The notes beneath the pieces are model-generated. The model was given only the letters and a program-made list of their open reading frames with translations, made no database searches and had not been told where the DNA came from. Positions 1-12,890 of a DNA stretch of 64,000 nt are shown in pieces. Position numbers and translations under genes: made by a program. Source of the stretch: Cynocephalus volans (taxonomy: Eukaryota; Chordata; Mammalia; Dermoptera; Cynocephalidae); contig NC_084466.1 of the NCBI RefSeq assembly GCF_027409185.1, positions 77,730,501 to 77,794,500 of the forward strand, in the 5' to 3' direction. The first letter of the stretch is position 1. The number at the start of each line of letters is the position of its first letter.

Positions 1-143
1 AGGAAGCTGCAATTATTCCTAGGGCTAGAAGAGTGAAATAGAAAATGCTGTTATCTAGAGCCCATGATTATTGTGTTGCTGAGGCTTCTGCTATTGAAAT
101 TAAGGTTCCTAAAGAAAGAGCAAAATTAAAACCAAAACCAATA

Positions 144-186
144 AGTAAGTAAGTAAGTAAGTAAGTGAGTAAATAAATAAATAAAA
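144..186. repeat. (TAAG)n / (TAAA)n microsatellite
   Basis: Tandem taag units followed by taaa units. Confidence 0.9.
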
Positions 187-544
187 AGAAGAAATTGAAC
201 TTCCTCAACAAGTGATTCAGGAGTCTTCACTTATTGTGTATTGCTGCTACCCTGCTGGAGTTGCCATCAGAAGCCAGAAAAAAATTTTTTTTTTCTCTCA
301 CTTCCAATTTCCTGCTGATATTTTCTATTGGCAGAGCCTAGGAAATGAGCAGGCAAGGGAGTCTGGGGAATGTAATTTGCATATGCCCCATTCTGAGGGT
401 AGAGAGAACAGTAGAGAATGGTTAGGGTGCAGCTGAAAGACAGCAAGTACTGTGCTATACACTGTTTGTTGGACATAGCTTGTGCCAGGTTGTGGCTGGT
501 CTTCTTACTTTATTATGGTGTCTTTTGATACACAGAATTCTTAC

Positions 545-627
545 TTTTTTTGTGTGTGTGTGGCAGCTGGTTGGTATGTGGATGTGAACCCTTGACCTTG
601 GTATTATAACACCGTGCTCTAACCAAG
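545..627 (-). mobile_element. tRNA-like SINE monomer, 5'-truncated
   Basis: Reverse-oriented ggcagctgg ... gaacccttgaccttggtattataacac with a T/GT-rich tail at the left end. Confidence 0.75.
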
Positions 628-997
628 TTTTACTTTTAATGTAAACAAATGTATCAATCTTTTCCATTGATGACTTAAAAAAAAGAATCTTATTTGAGAA
701 ATCCTTCTCATTTCTTATATGAGAAATCCATTCTCGTATGTTTTCTTCTAAAGTTTTATAGTTTTTCTTTTTACATATAAGACTTTAATCCTTTTGGAGT
801 TTTATTTTTATGAAAGTGTGATATAGGGATTCAATTTCCATACTTTCCCTATGGGTAACTAGTTGTTATAGCCCCTTTATTAGTCTTTTCCCTCACCTTT
901 CTGCATTTCTTTCTCTTCACAAACCAAACTTCTGTATACACATGGGTCTATTTATGGATCCTCTATTCCATTCCATTTATTTCTTTATCCATGTTCT

Positions 998-1177
998 TTT
1001 TTTTTTTTTTTTTTTTTTTAAAAAAGATGACCGGTAAGGGGATCTTAACCCTTGACTTGGTGTTGTCAGCACCACGCTCAGCCAGTGAGCGAACCGGCCA
1101 TCCCTATATGGAATCCGAACCCGGGGCCTTGGTGTTATCAGCACCACACTCTCCCGAGTGAGCCACGGGCCGGCCCA
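998..1177 (-). mobile_element. tRNA-like SINE dimer
   Basis: Two tRNA-like units head to tail, no unrelated body, poly(A) tail (T-run at left). Target-site duplication tttatccatgttct at 984-997 and 1178-1191, perfect over 14 bp. Confidence 0.92.
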
Positions 1178-1378
1178 TTTATCCATGTTCTAATACCACA
1201 TTTTCTTGATGACTTTAGCTGTATAAGTCTTATATTCAGGATCATGAGTTCCCTCAATTTCATTCTCTTTTCTGTCCTATTCTTCATTTCTCTGTTCCTG
1301 ATTCAATTCCATACTGTCTTAATATAATTTTCTAATAAGGCTTGATATATAGAAAGGAAAGTCTCCTCCCGCCCCAAC

Positions 1379-1418
1379 ACACACACACACACACACAAAC
1401 CCACAAACACACACACCC
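1379..1418. repeat. (CA)n microsatellite
   Basis: Interrupted run of CA dinucleotides. Confidence 0.85.
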
Positions 1419-1769
1419 CTTATTCTTTTTTCTTTCAGAAATGGCTTTGCTGTTCTTAGCCCTTTGCTCTTCTACATAAATTTTAGTAGCATATTGTTAA
1501 ATTTCATGAAAAATTTTGTCAATATTTTGATTGTATTTATGTTAAATTTATAGGAAAATGTGGAGAATAGCGGCATTTTAAGTTTATTCAGTCTTTCAAT
1601 ATAAAAATGTACTTTACTCCTTCATTTTTCTTCACTTTTTTGGGTCTTCTTTAATGTCTTTCAATAAAGCTTTATAATTCTCTCCATAAAGGATTGTGTA
1701 TTTTCTGTTAAATTTATTTCTGGGTAACTTTTATTTTTTATTTTGGCTGTGGTAAATAATACATACACC

Positions 1770-1938
1770 TTTTTTTTTTTTTTTAAAGATGACCAGTAAG
1801 GGGATCTTAACCCTTGGCTTGGTGTTGTCAGCACCACACTCACCTAGTGAGCTAACTGGCCATCCCTATATGGGATTCGAACCCGTGGCCTTGGTGTTAT
1901 CAGCACCACACTCTCCCGAGTGAGCCACAGGCCGGCCC
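1770..1938 (-). mobile_element. tRNA-like SINE dimer
   Basis: Same dimer type as 998-1177, with T-run at 1770. Its 5' end abuts the target-site duplication of the next SINE. Confidence 0.9.
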
Positions 1939-1946
1939 CACACACG

Positions 1947-2134
1947 TTTTTTATTCATTCATTTATTTATTTATTAAAAGATGACCAGTAAGGGGATCTT
2001 AACCCTTGACTTGGTGATGTTAGTACCATGCTCTCCCAAGTGAGCTAACCAGCCATCCCTATATAGGGATCCGAACCCATGGCCTTGGTGTTATCAGCAC
2101 CACACTCTCCCCAAGTGAGCCACAGGCTGGCCCT
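1947..2134 (-). mobile_element. tRNA-like SINE dimer
   Basis: Dimer with an (ATTT)-rich tail. Flanked by cacacacg at 1939-1946 and 2135-2142. Confidence 0.88.
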
Positions 2135-2225
2135 CACACACGCGTGTTTTAAAGTACATTTTCTAACTGATTGTTGCTGATATATGAAGTTGACTTCTGT
2201 TTTCTATATGTTTTATATCTTTTTT

Positions 2226-3660
2226 TTTTGTTCCTCACTTGCTCTTTTACTGCCTTCTTTTATGTTAAATAGATAATTTCTAGTGTATCATGTCAAGTTT
2301 CTTCTTATTTCTTCTACTTTATATTTTAAAATTATTTTCTTAGTGGTTGCCCTGGGGTTACAATTAACATCTTAGTTTATAACAATCTAGTCAGAAGTAA
2401 TACCAACTTAGTTTCAATTATATACAGTAACTTTGTTCCTGTATAGGTCTTTTCCCTCCTTTATGTTGTAATTGTTACAAACTACATCTTTATACATCTT
2501 GTATCAATCAATATGGATTTATAAAAATTGTTTTAAGTAGTTTTTTAAATTACATGGAAAGAAAGAGGAGTTACAAACCAAATACTGACTTTTATATTTA
2601 CCTATGTAGTTACCTTTATTTTTGTTCTTTATTTCTTCATGTGGATTTGAGTTCCTGTCCAGTGTCTTTTAATTTCAGCCTGAAGGAATGCCTTTAGCAT
2701 TTTCTTATAGGGCAGGTCTACTAGTGGTGAATACTCTTAAGTTTTTGTTTATCTAGGAATGTCTTAATTTATCTTTCATTTTTGAGGAGAGTTTTACTGG
2801 ATATACAATTTATGATTGACAGTCTTTTTCTATCATCAGTTTGAAAATGTCATCCCACTCCCTTCTGGCCTTCATAGATTCTTATGAGAAATCAGCTGTT
2901 AACCTTAATGTTGATCCCTTGTATGTGCCTTTTCGATCCTTCTAAGACTCCCATTATGCTTATGTTGGTATGTTTGATGGTGTCCCTCAGGTTTCTTAGG
3001 TTCTCTCCAATATCCTTTTTTCTTTTTCCTTTGTGCCACCTAGACTGCATAATCTCAATTGCCCCATCTTCAAGTTCACTGATTCTTTCTTCTGCCTGCG
3101 CAAATCTGCTGTTGAATATCTCTAGTAACTTTTAATTTCAGTTGTTATACTCTTCAATTCCAGAATTCCTATTTGGTTCCCTTTTATTGTTTCCATGATT
3201 TTCTTTAATCCTTTGTTCATTGTTTCTTTTAGCTGTTTTAGCATATTTAAAATAGTTGATTTTTTTTTTTTTAAAAAAAGAGAGAGAAGAAGGAAAAAGA
3301 AAATAAAATAGTTGATATAGTCTTTGTCAGTAAGTCATGTCTGGGCTTGTTGAGGGATAGTTTGTATTAATTTCTTTTTTTTTCCTTTGTAGGCCATAAT
3401 TTCTTGTTTCTTTGTATGTCTTATAATTTTTGTTGAAAATTAGACATTTTTAATGATATAATGTGGTAACTCTGTAATCAGATTATTTCCCCTCCTCAGG
3501 GTTTGTTTTTGCTTCTTGTAATTGTTGTTATTTGTTTATTGACTTTTCTGCCCCTAATTTTGTAAAGCGTGTCTTCCTTATTGTGTGTGCCAACTGAAGT
3601 CCTTATTCTATTAGCTTAGTAGTCAGGTAGTGATTCAACAGAGTTTCGTTAAACATCCTG
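2226..3660 (-). mobile_element. Old LINE-1-related segment, antisense
   Basis: Resembles a widespread old mammalian L1-associated sequence in reverse (ggggttacaattaacatctt near 2353, atgagaaatcagctgttaac near 2884). Named from memory of repeat consensus sequences; subfamily not assigned. Confidence 0.5.
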
Positions 3661-4479
3661 AGCAAAAAGAAATATCTCCATCTTTGCTGATAGGCTCTGT
3701 GTGTGTATTGGACACATCTTCCACACTAAGGCTCTTTACAGCTCTGTCCTAGCCTTCACTTCCTAATTGCACAGAGTCTGGGTGTCAGCCAGAAGTGAGA
3801 GATGAGGTCCTTCTCAGGTCTTTTCTGAGCATACAGCCAGACCTGTGCATGTGCATGGCCTTCTAGATTCCTAGAAATATATGGGAGCTTTTTAATGCCC
3901 TTACTCCCTAAAGTGTCTCACTTCCTAACCTTTCCTCTCAACCTTTTTAGTTAGTTTGTTGTTTACCACAATTGTTATGCTGTACTCCAGGTGGCAGTGG
4001 CTAACGCCTTTAAATGTGTTCAACAAACACTGTAGGGGGTCCCCCCTGCTCCAGCAATCCCCCTCCATAGCTGCCTTAGCCCTAAGAGAGTTTCAAGTTA
4101 GTCAAAATAGAGGCAAGCCCTTTGAGCTAGTGGAGTAGTTGAGAGGTCAAACAATCAAAATTTTTTGAGAATAAGGTCTTTCTGCTACTTCTGGTACTAG
4201 AAACCTGTACTTGGAATACAGGTTCTTGTTTTCAGGGCCAACACCTATCTGGGGAGCAGTAGATGGGGCCACAGTAAATTAAAAACACCAGATAGCTCTC
4301 TTACTGAGACTTAGGTTTTTTTTGTTTTTTGTTTTCCTTGATTAAATATTTGCCTGGTCGGTAGAAACACTTGATTTGTTTTCAGAGTTCTGCTAAGGTT
4401 GATTCTGACAATCTTTGCCAGTTTATTTACTACTGTTGTGGAGGGATAGACTTTTAGATTTGTTACTTTGCCATTTTTG
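3661..4479. other. Unassigned AT-rich intronic sequence
   Basis: No gene. Possibly more of the flanking old L1 material; no specific family recognised. Confidence 0.4.
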
Positions 4480-4616
4480 CTGATGTCACTTATGTAGTTG
4501 AATTTTGAATATTAGTGTTGTATCCTGCAACATTTAAGCTTTCTTATTAATGCTATTGATTTATCCATAGATGTGTATACAGACAATTATGTAATCTCTA
4601 AGGATAACAATTTTGT

Positions 4617-4745
4617 GGGGCTGGCTGGTTAGTTCATTTGGTTAGAGCATGGTGTTGTAATGTTAAGGGTTTGGATCCCTGTACCAGCTGGCCACCAAAA
4701 AAAAAAAACCCAAAAAACAAACAAAAAAACCCCACCAAACCAATA
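4617..4745 (+). mobile_element. tRNA-like SINE monomer
   Basis: ggggctggctggttagttc ... ggatccctgtaccagctggcc then an A-rich tail. The A box and B box of a tRNA promoter are recognisable but decayed. Confidence 0.85.
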
Positions 4746-5003
4746 CAATAATATCAATTTTTTTCTTCCTTTGCAGTCCTTACATCTCTTCATTATTTTT
4801 CAGTTTATCTATTTTGTTTGGGATATATAGTACAATATTGAATGGAAATGATAATAGGCATTTTTGTCTTGTTCCTGATTTAAAGAAATGCTTCTAATAT
4901 TTCCCCATTGGAAAAGATGTTTGTGACAGGATCATAGTGTCTAGTGTCAATTAAGGAAGTTCTCATCTATTCCTGGTTTACTAACAGTTATGTGTGTTAT
5001 TCA

Positions 5004-5045
5004 TTTTTTGTTTTGGCTGCTGGCCATTATGGGGATCTGAATGTA
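5004..5045 (-). mobile_element. SINE fragment (3' end only)
   Basis: T-rich tail, then ggctgctggccattatgggg; a 5'-truncated copy. Confidence 0.5.
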
Positions 5046-5710
5046 TGTTATTTTTTAATAGTAATTGGATTTTGAGTTTTTCAGTCATGGATGGAAAATA
5101 AAACAATTTTTCCAACTGTTGAAATGCATTTATATGTACTTTCTCCTTTAACCTGTTAATGTGGTAAGTTATATTAATTGATATTCTAGTATAAACCAGT
5201 CTTGTAATTCTAAAACCCATCTACATCATAATGTATTGTCTATCTTATACATTACTAGAGGTAGTTTACTGATATTCATTTAGGGTTTTTGTATTTAGAC
5301 TGAGACTAGCCTGAAAGTTTTTATTTTTCTATATGTTCTGATTCCATCAAGCCATGTTAGCATTATCAAAAAGTTGGAGGTATTCTATTTTTCTTTTCTC
5401 TGGAAATGTTTGCATAAAATTACAATGAACAGTTCCTTGAATATTTGGCAGCACTTTTCTGAAAAGTCATCTGGACTTGGAGTTTCCTTGGTGGGAAAAA
5501 ATTAACTTTTATTATTTTACCATTATAGGACTACTCAGAATTTCTGTTTCTTTTTTAGTCACTTTTAAAGCATGTGTTTTCTAGCTATTTATACATTTCA
5601 TTTAAATTTTCAAATTTATTGGTATAAAGTTGTTCATAGTATTAACCTTTTATCTTTTAAAATTTCTTTAGATTTGCAGTTGTGCCTCCTCTTTCATTTC
5701 TTTTCTTTTC

Positions 5711-5763
5711 TTTTTTTGTTTTTGGTGGTTGGCTGATACAGGGATCCAAACCCTTGACCTTGT
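5711..5763 (-). mobile_element. SINE fragment (3' end only)
   Basis: ggttggctgatacagggatc and cccttgacctt preceded by a T-rich tail; truncated. Confidence 0.6.
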
Positions 5764-6066
5764 TCTTTCATTTCTAATACTAGGTTACTTTTTTTTCTTC
5801 TTTGATTAATCTCACTAGAGGTTTGTGTTTTTATTCATCTTTTCAAATAACCAACTTCTGGATTTGTTGATCCACCTATAATATGTTTATTTTCTGTTTC
5901 TTTATTTTCTTTTCCATTTTTTTATTATTCCTGTCCTTATACTTTTGGGGGGTTTATTCTGCTTTTCTTTTTCTAACTTGTTCAATTGTGTGGTTAATTC
6001 ATAAATTTTTTACCTTTCCTTTTTTAATGTGAATATTTATGGGAAATATCACTTTAAATACCACTT

Positions 6067-6165
6067 TGTTTTTTGGCAGCTGGCCAGTAAGGGGATCTGA
6101 ACCCTTGACCTTGACCTTGGTATTATAACACTGCACTCTAACCAACAGAGCTAACCGGCCAGCCT
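6067..6165 (-). mobile_element. tRNA-like SINE monomer
   Basis: Full monomer in reverse, from ggcagctggccagtaagggg to agctaaccggccagcc, with a 6-bp internal duplication (gacctt). Confidence 0.87.
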
Positions 6166-6540
6166 TGCCCCCCCCAATTTTTTTATTACTAATTTCAAAG
6201 TTAACTACATTACGGTCAGGGAATGTGGTCTGTATATTAGTGATTTTTGGAAATTTGTGGAGGCTAGCCTGATGGCCTAGTTAATTTCTATAAATATTTA
6301 AAGTGTTTTCTCCAATTGTTGGATGCAGTGTTCCATGTTTGTACATTATATCAATTGTTATTAATTGTGCTATTTATATCTTCTGTATCCTTATTCATTT
6401 TTTTGTCTCCTTGTTTTATCAATTACTGAGAAAGGTATACCTTTAAAAAAGATGGTAGCTTTGTCAGTTTGTCTATGTATGGCCTCTTAGTTTTGTTTTG
6501 TTTTTTTAATTTTAAGGAATGTTTCATTGAATACAAAGAA

Positions 6541-7844
6541 TTGACAACATATTTTTATTGGGTAATCAAATGAGTCATCATATTTGTATGTGACATTCTT
6601 CCAGATGAGTGGGGAGATACTGCTCTTGGTGGTTGAGAAAGAGAATGTAACAGAAAGACAACAGGACAGACATTGTTCTTAGACTTGCTCATTTTCCAGG
6701 ACTGATGTATATCTTTTCTTCTCTTAGGAGATTTGGCATATGTTCTCTGTTGTGTCTCAAATTAATTGCTTTGAGATTTCTCTTCCAGGGAGTAGATGTT
6801 TGTGGTATTTTGCTGCATTGGTCCACCTCCTCAAGAACTTTCTTAACCACTATGGGTTTGGCGTGCTCTGTTGCTTGCCTGGTTGTGGGGAGGGGTGGGG
6901 CTGGCCTGCTACCCCAATCTCCTTAGTTGGGTTTCTTAAAATAGTATTTCTGCACTTCTAATCATTTGCAATTATATTAAATAAATCACATTTTTGGATA
7001 ATTTTCTAGCTCTTCTAACTCAGCTAGTTTCAAACAACTGTTTCTTTCAAACAAATCATAGCTATCCCATTGTCACATTGTATTCTTGAATTACATCTTG
7101 GGAGTGTAAGTGAAATGTATAAGATTGTTTTTCTTGTTGTTAGTATATGATAAAAATAGAGCTGCCATTCACAAAATACCTACCATGTGTGTGTTTTATT
7201 TATAATTAAAGTCCTTTTATCTAACATGATTGGGACAGGCAACTGGTTAGTTCATTAAAAAAGTTGAATGAAGTAAGGAGTCATTATGAAATGACACACA
7301 CTTTAAACATTTAATTTGAACTTAAAGTGCATGCTTACATTGTTCATTCATTCACCAGTCTTTAGGTATGATTCTGTTTAGTGTAGTTTATCCTTTTTTC
7401 ATGCATAAACCACACCTGCAATGTGTTGCCAAGAATTTCTAGTATCTATTGAAATAAATTGTAAGGAGATCCCAAGAAATCTTTAAAGCAATATGAGTGC
7501 AGAATCACAGGTTTTTACAATTTTTTAATGAAATTTTATAGTTACTCTGCCCAGACTTAAACAGTTTAACAATTCTTTAGTAACTTGTCTTTAGTGAGAC
7601 AACCTACATAATGATAGTAATAACTGTGATTGGTATAAATAGACGTGCGAATAGACTCATCTGATGCCTTGTAAATATACAGTTCTAAACACTGAGAGCA
7701 CAATGGTGCAGTTATACTAGAGAGTTGCCATCTAGCTGGAAGTATTTAGTGTGCCATTGGCATCAGCTATTATTGTATAGAGGCAATGGAAAGAATTAGT
7801 AGATCTGTCATGTCAGTTAAGTAGAGGTCATTAAAGAGTATCTA
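6541..7844. other. Intronic sequence with nothing recognised
   Basis: No exon, RNA gene or repeat family could be supported. Confidence 0.5.
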
Positions 7845-8005
7845 TATTAATAATGCTTACAACTCTGCAAGAATGTAATATTATCCCCATTTTAGAAGGG
7901 AGCCCTGGTTTGTCCAAGATCCCACTACTAGCTTATCACCAGGACCAGGACCTAGGGCGGTTATTCCAACTACAGTCATTTCACAAAGCTGCTACACCTC
8001 TCTTT
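7845..8005 (-). repeat. MIR-like old SINE fragment
   Basis: Reverse-oriented MIR pattern (tatccccattttagaagg, ccaagatcccactactagc). Old and diverged. Confidence 0.55.
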
Positions 8006-9224
8006 TATAATGTTCATGTGTTTTAATCTCAAATTTACTTCATTTATTGCTCATGATTATGAATTAGTATACAGGATTCTGCAAAGGTAAATATTGTTTC
8101 TGGCCCCTTTAATTATTTTTTTCATGAAGATCATTACTTACCACGCTTTCCCCTCCCCTTCCATAATAGTTTTGGCTTTATCTGGATGCTCTCTTACTTT
8201 TGTCTTCAGGTTACAGTTCATTTGATCATGTTAGCTTGTCTCTGAGCAAACACTCTCTTTCTAATTCTTGACAGGTACTCCATTCCTACACAGGAGCTTG
8301 GATTCTAAGCCATCATCTAGAAAGCAAAATCTTATTCATTACAGATGTGTTACCATTTGTTCATTACTTATTTCCTCCTTTTTTTCTCCAAAGTTACAGA
8401 CAGTGCCTCTGACTCTCCTGATTTCTGCTCCATGACTAACTTTTATTTAGTGATGCATCTTTTCTTCTAACAGTGCCATTCATCCCTAAATGAATCAGCA
8501 CAAGTGAGATCGGGCTTAATGAGCCATAACACAGCTTTGATGAGCCTCTAACACTTTAAAATACATATTCCTGAAGAAAGTGCATCTACCAGTTAGCCAC
8601 ATCAGATGCATACACGTTCCAACAGAAGTTATCACCACTGCCACCACCAAGTCTCTTATCTTCCAGGAGTTTCACAAGTCACTGTTGCTGGTTTGTGTTT
8701 CCTTTCCAGAAGGCCTGCCTGGCCTATTGTTTCTGGAACAAGTATGGTAGCAGTATAGAGCTTCAGTGGTGCAGAACTGGTGCATGTTTCTGGCACACTT
8801 CCTTGTAGAGTTTTCATACCTCTTGGCATTGAGTTGTATTTTCAGTTGGAATTCCAATCCTTAGACACTCCTTTGATTAACTCTTTGAAAAATGTCTTAA
8901 TAAATCTCCCAGACTCTGATAGTTTATTTTTTAAGTCACCCCTTTCTTTCATTGTCCAGTGTTCACTTCTCTGCAGGCATAGTGGGTTGTTATCATTAGC
9001 AGGTCCCTATCATCCTTTCTTTAAGTAGCTATCAGATTGTAATCCGTTTAGAAAACAAAGGATCCCTTTAGAAATATTAGAGAAGGCCTCATCTTTTCCA
9101 CTTTCTAACCTCTGCTAAAAAGGACAGATTAGCCTATTGGCTCAGACTCTAAGCTGAATTTTGGGGCAACTGATTTACCATCCTCTTTCCAAACCCCATA
9201 CCTTGCATAGACATATATGTCTCA
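8006..9224. other. Intronic sequence with nothing recognised
   Basis: No exon, RNA gene or repeat family could be supported; open frames here are short and lack splice support. Confidence 0.5.
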
Positions 9225-9480
9225 ATAAATGACCACTTCATCCCTCCAGTTATACAGGCCCAAATCCTTGCACTCATACTTGATTCTTATCTTTCTTCTC
9301 CTACCCCATGTCCAATTTGTTTTCAAATCTTATTTGTTTTTCCTTCAGAAAAAATATACAGAATGTGATCCCTTCCCACTACCTCCACCCCGTCTTGAGT
9401 GAATTAACTCTAGCAGGAGCCACTTGTGCCTATCTGCTCTATGGGCCATCTACTCTGGCCTTCTCATTGCTCATATAGAG
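9225..9480 (+). repeat. L2 (CR1-clade LINE) fragment
   Basis: Resembles the L2 reverse-transcriptase segment that also occurs at 59200-63575 (caggcccaaatccttgcactc). Diverged. Confidence 0.5.
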
Positions 9481-9691
9481 CCTTGACACGAGGGCAGACT
9501 AGAGAGAGAGGTTCCTGCTCCTCAAGACACTATTAGGTTAGTGATAATGGGAGTCAAGGCCCAAGTACTCCTCTCATGAAAAGGCCTCAACCCTTACCAA
9601 CTGAGTATCTCTCTGTTTATGCACTTGTAAGGGTTTGAAGATGAGAGGAGGAGAAAGAAGTGTTTTGTACAATTCTCTTTGTAAATTGAGA

Positions 9692-9940
9692 GGCAGTTTT
9701 GTAAAATGGTTAAAGAATGTGGACTCTAGAACCAGTTGGTCTAGGTCTGAATTCTGCCACTAGCCATGTGACCCTGGGCAAATTTTTTAACGTCTTTTTA
9801 TTTCAGTTGTGTTTGTGAGATGGGGATAAAACAAGCATTTGCCCTTACTTCATAGAGTTGTGAAGATTAGGTGAGTTAGTACCTGTAAAGCAATTAAACA
9901 ATTAAACAGTTCTAATACATAGTAAGTGTGTGATAAATCA
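9692..9940 (+). repeat. MIR, nearly complete
   Basis: Typical MIR order: ggactctagaaccag, gaattctgccactagc, gtgaccctgggcaa, agttgtgaagattag, then acatagtaagtgtgtg. Confidence 0.88.
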
Positions 9941-11143
9941 GTTTTTTTTTTTTTAAAGCCAATTTTCATAGTAGGATTGTGTACCTTAGTCTTTCTGATG
10001 GCATGGGGAGTTATAAACATTTTGGTGATGAACCATATTCTAGTAAGCCCATTTACCTAGATTAGGACTCTCTCTCCTTATACAGTAGAAAGCTGTTCAG
10101 AGGGACACTGGCTACACATTAAGTGCATTCAGCTCCACAGAATCACCAGTGCTGGAGTGAGCCTTAAGTCCTTAGTATAATACCATTTAATTCAGTAAAT
10201 AAAGCAACAACAAATTTTACCAGTTCTTTTTCTCACCTGTCAGCACCTTGTCCCTGACTCTTGACTATCCAGTGTGGAAGAGAGGATAATTAGACCTTTA
10301 TATTCCAAGTTAGAAAATTTTCTAAATCCTCCTTTTTCTCTTAGGATCAAATATTGTCTTCAATTATGAAGAGCTATTAACTTTTAGTGTGCTCCATGAG
10401 AGCGCTGTTGCTCTTTTGGGTATGATAAGCTTTCATTGGGCATTGCAGGATGGTTAGCACCCCTGGCCTCAGTGCCAGATGTCAGTAACACATTACCAGT
10501 CACTCTGACTAGCAACAAAGTCCTCACACATTTCCAAACACCCCACAAAGTAGTGGTGTAGCCTCCGGTTTAGAACTATTGCTAGCTAGGCAATTACAAG
10601 TACATCACCCGAATATTGGACTCAGTTGCTCATTATCAACCATTGTTTATAATTTGATGGAGCAACTTGATACCAAAGTCTTCATGTCTGGAGAAAAACT
10701 AGCTATTAAAGCCACAAAAACAAAAAACAAAAAACAAAAAGAAAAAAAGCCACTAACGTTGTGCCATTCTGAGACTATGCCAGCCAATTTTTATTTTTCA
10801 AAATCTAAGATGTTAGGAAATCCAAGATATTTATTGGTAGGTTTTTGTATAAATAGGAAATATTTTCTTTAAAGAAAACATTAAGTTTTCATAAAGTTAT
10901 TCATTTATAAAATGAGTGTGTACATATGAGCTTTAACATTCTCAAAGTGAACTCATTATTAATTTACAGGATTAAAGTATCTCTTTTTAAAAGTAATTTT
11001 AAAATATAGTGCAAAGTACATACATCCTTTAGAATCTCTTGTATTAATGATTTTTAAATCTTCACAGTAAGAGTATGATGCCATAGTTTGCTAGCGTTAT
11101 GCAAATAATTAAGTTATAATTTTTCTTAATTCTTTTATATTTC
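9941..11143. other. Intronic sequence before the large N4BP2L2 exon
   Basis: No repeat family or additional exon recognised. An A-rich run lies at about 10711-10748. The 3' end carries the T-rich tract of the 11144-11145 acceptor. Confidence 0.5.
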
Positions 11144-11145
11144 AG

Positions 11146-12890
11146 AGAAAGAGTTTTGGAGAAAACTGGACACAGGCTCAGCAAAACCCAACAGAAGAAA
11201 AACAGAAAAAGAAAGAAAAAGCAGAACAGCCACAGTAAAATCATGGAGGAAAACTCATTTGAAACCTTGAATTATCTTACACCAGGAGATCAGGACCCAT
11301 TTCAGAATGAAGAGGAAGACTTCGAAGAGACCAAAAGAGAATCAGATGTTCCAGGAAATAAAATAGGAGATTTTGTGAATGGCTATAAAGAAGAAAGAAG
11401 GGAAAACATAGATCCTAAAGACAGTTTTCCAAATGTTATGTCTGTTGTTGAGTTAGACAACACATCAAATAATCACCTCCCTAGGGAAGGTGATGATTTA
11501 TTTCTAAGTTTGCCATCAATGCCAAATGGAAGCTCTGTTACTTGTCCAACAGTAACTCAAAATCTTTCCTGTGTAACAAGTAATGACTGCTCTGGTATGA
11601 AGGTAAAAAAGCATATTGGAAGTAGGCATACCATGACATTAAACATCCAGAACCTATTTGCTGAAACCCCATGCTTATTTATGCAGAAGAAGGAGATGGT
11701 AGATAAAAGTTTCCCAAATGAACCAGTTCTGTGCCATCAACATGGATCCAGAACTTCAGATAAATTTTTAAGAGAGGAACAAGGAGTATATGCAACTAAA
11801 AACAATTATCAGGCTTTTTTCACAACCAGTTTCTCTGGTGAAGAATTACAGCTGGACTTTAATAGACAACCCTGTTTTGATACCTGGCCTGAGGGACCTC
11901 ACAAGTTTATATGTGAACAGAGACCAAAGAAAGATAGATCACATAAGCAGGCCTGTCCTGACAGCAGGGGGCAATTGACTAAATCGATCTTCACTTTTGG
12001 AGGAGCATCAGGACCAGAAAGCAGTCCAGAAATATTGATAGAGGAGAAACGACTGATAGAAAATGAAGATTTGTCACCTCCAACTGAAACTTTAGATTCA
12101 TTCATAGAAACAGAAACAAATATCTTCAGAAGCTGTTTACCTCAACTGGATATCCCAAAAAGTGCCTTAGAATTAACAAAGAATAAGAAAAAGAGGCAGA
12201 AAAGGATTCTCAACTTGGTACCAAACTTTAACTTACTGGGACAGAGTCATATCAATGCAAAAGAAAGAAAGAAACATGGCCTGTTAGCAGGAAGCCATGA
12301 ACTGAAAATTATTTTGGGAGAAGAGAAAGATAGAATTTCAGAAATAAATAACAAAGAGGATAATAAGCAAAAACTTATGACCTTGAATCATCATCCATCG
12401 TGGTTTTATCTTGATATTATCAAAGATCCCCCTCTAAATATTGGTGGGCAATTTTATTTTCATTGTCTGTCATTTAACAAACTAAGGCATTTTGCATATT
12501 TTTGCAAAGACTCTGTTCCTTCTGTTGTGCTGCATTATATATCTAGCTTTTGGAAGGTGTCTTTTACAAGCAAGAAACCATTTTTGACTTTCAAATCTCA
12601 TACAAGAGTAGGTAGTAAACTAAAAGGCGTAGGGATTATTTCTACAGACATTTTAAGTAGCCAGCCTGATACTTTGTGCTCTTTGAGGGTCACTTCTGAT
12701 CTTTACTTTTTAAATGAAAGGTTTGGTGAAAAACTGAAGAGATGGGAAGAACCTAAGCCATTACAGTGCTTATCAGCAGAGGATAATCAAGATTTAACAA
12801 GCACTGGCATTAATTCCTTTGGGCTACCGTTATCACAAGGGTTTGTCTTTCAACAAGTAAAGCTTTTTGGATCTCCTGAAGTTCCAGTGG
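11146..12890 (+). CDS. N4BP2L2: N4BP2L2 large coding exon (long isoform C-terminal region)
   Basis: Exon opened by a pyrimidine-rich acceptor (tttatatttcag, AG at 11144-11145) and closed by a donor (cagtgg|gtaaat, GT at 12891). It has 581 full codons without a stop. The first base completes the previous codon; the next codons read E-R-V-L-E-K-T-G. The protein starts with a strongly basic segment (KKNRKRKKKQ), then an acidic one (NEEEDFEETKRE); the rest is Ser/Asn-rich and low in hydrophobic residues, so probably largely disordered, with no membrane segment or signal peptide. No P-loop is present; this part lies C-terminal to the kinase-like domain. The basic cluster is a possible nuclear signal (inference). 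If the donor is not used, translation stops at TAA 12929-12931 after GKLFSFAKSKMSS, a possible intron-retention isoform. No frameshift or internal stop was found. Confidence 0.85.

Larger units (their letters stand above)
690..2225 (-). mobile_element. LINE-1 ORF2 fragment, antisense to N4BP2L2
   Basis: The T-rich plus strand matches the reverse complement of mammalian L1 ORF2 (e.g. the stretch around 770-800 and 1655-1745). It is decayed, with no open frame, and interrupted by SINEs at 998-1177, 1770-1938 and 1947-2134. Boundaries approximate. Confidence 0.7.
4480..6540 (-). mobile_element. LINE-1 ORF2 fragment, antisense
   Basis: Reverse complement of L1 ORF2 reverse-transcriptase sequence (tgtatcctgcaac at 4528, aggcatttttgtcttgttcc near 4857). 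Interrupted by SINE copies at 4617, 5004, 5711 and 6067. No coding capacity. It may be the continuation of the L1 at 690-2225, split by the segment between. Confidence 0.65.
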
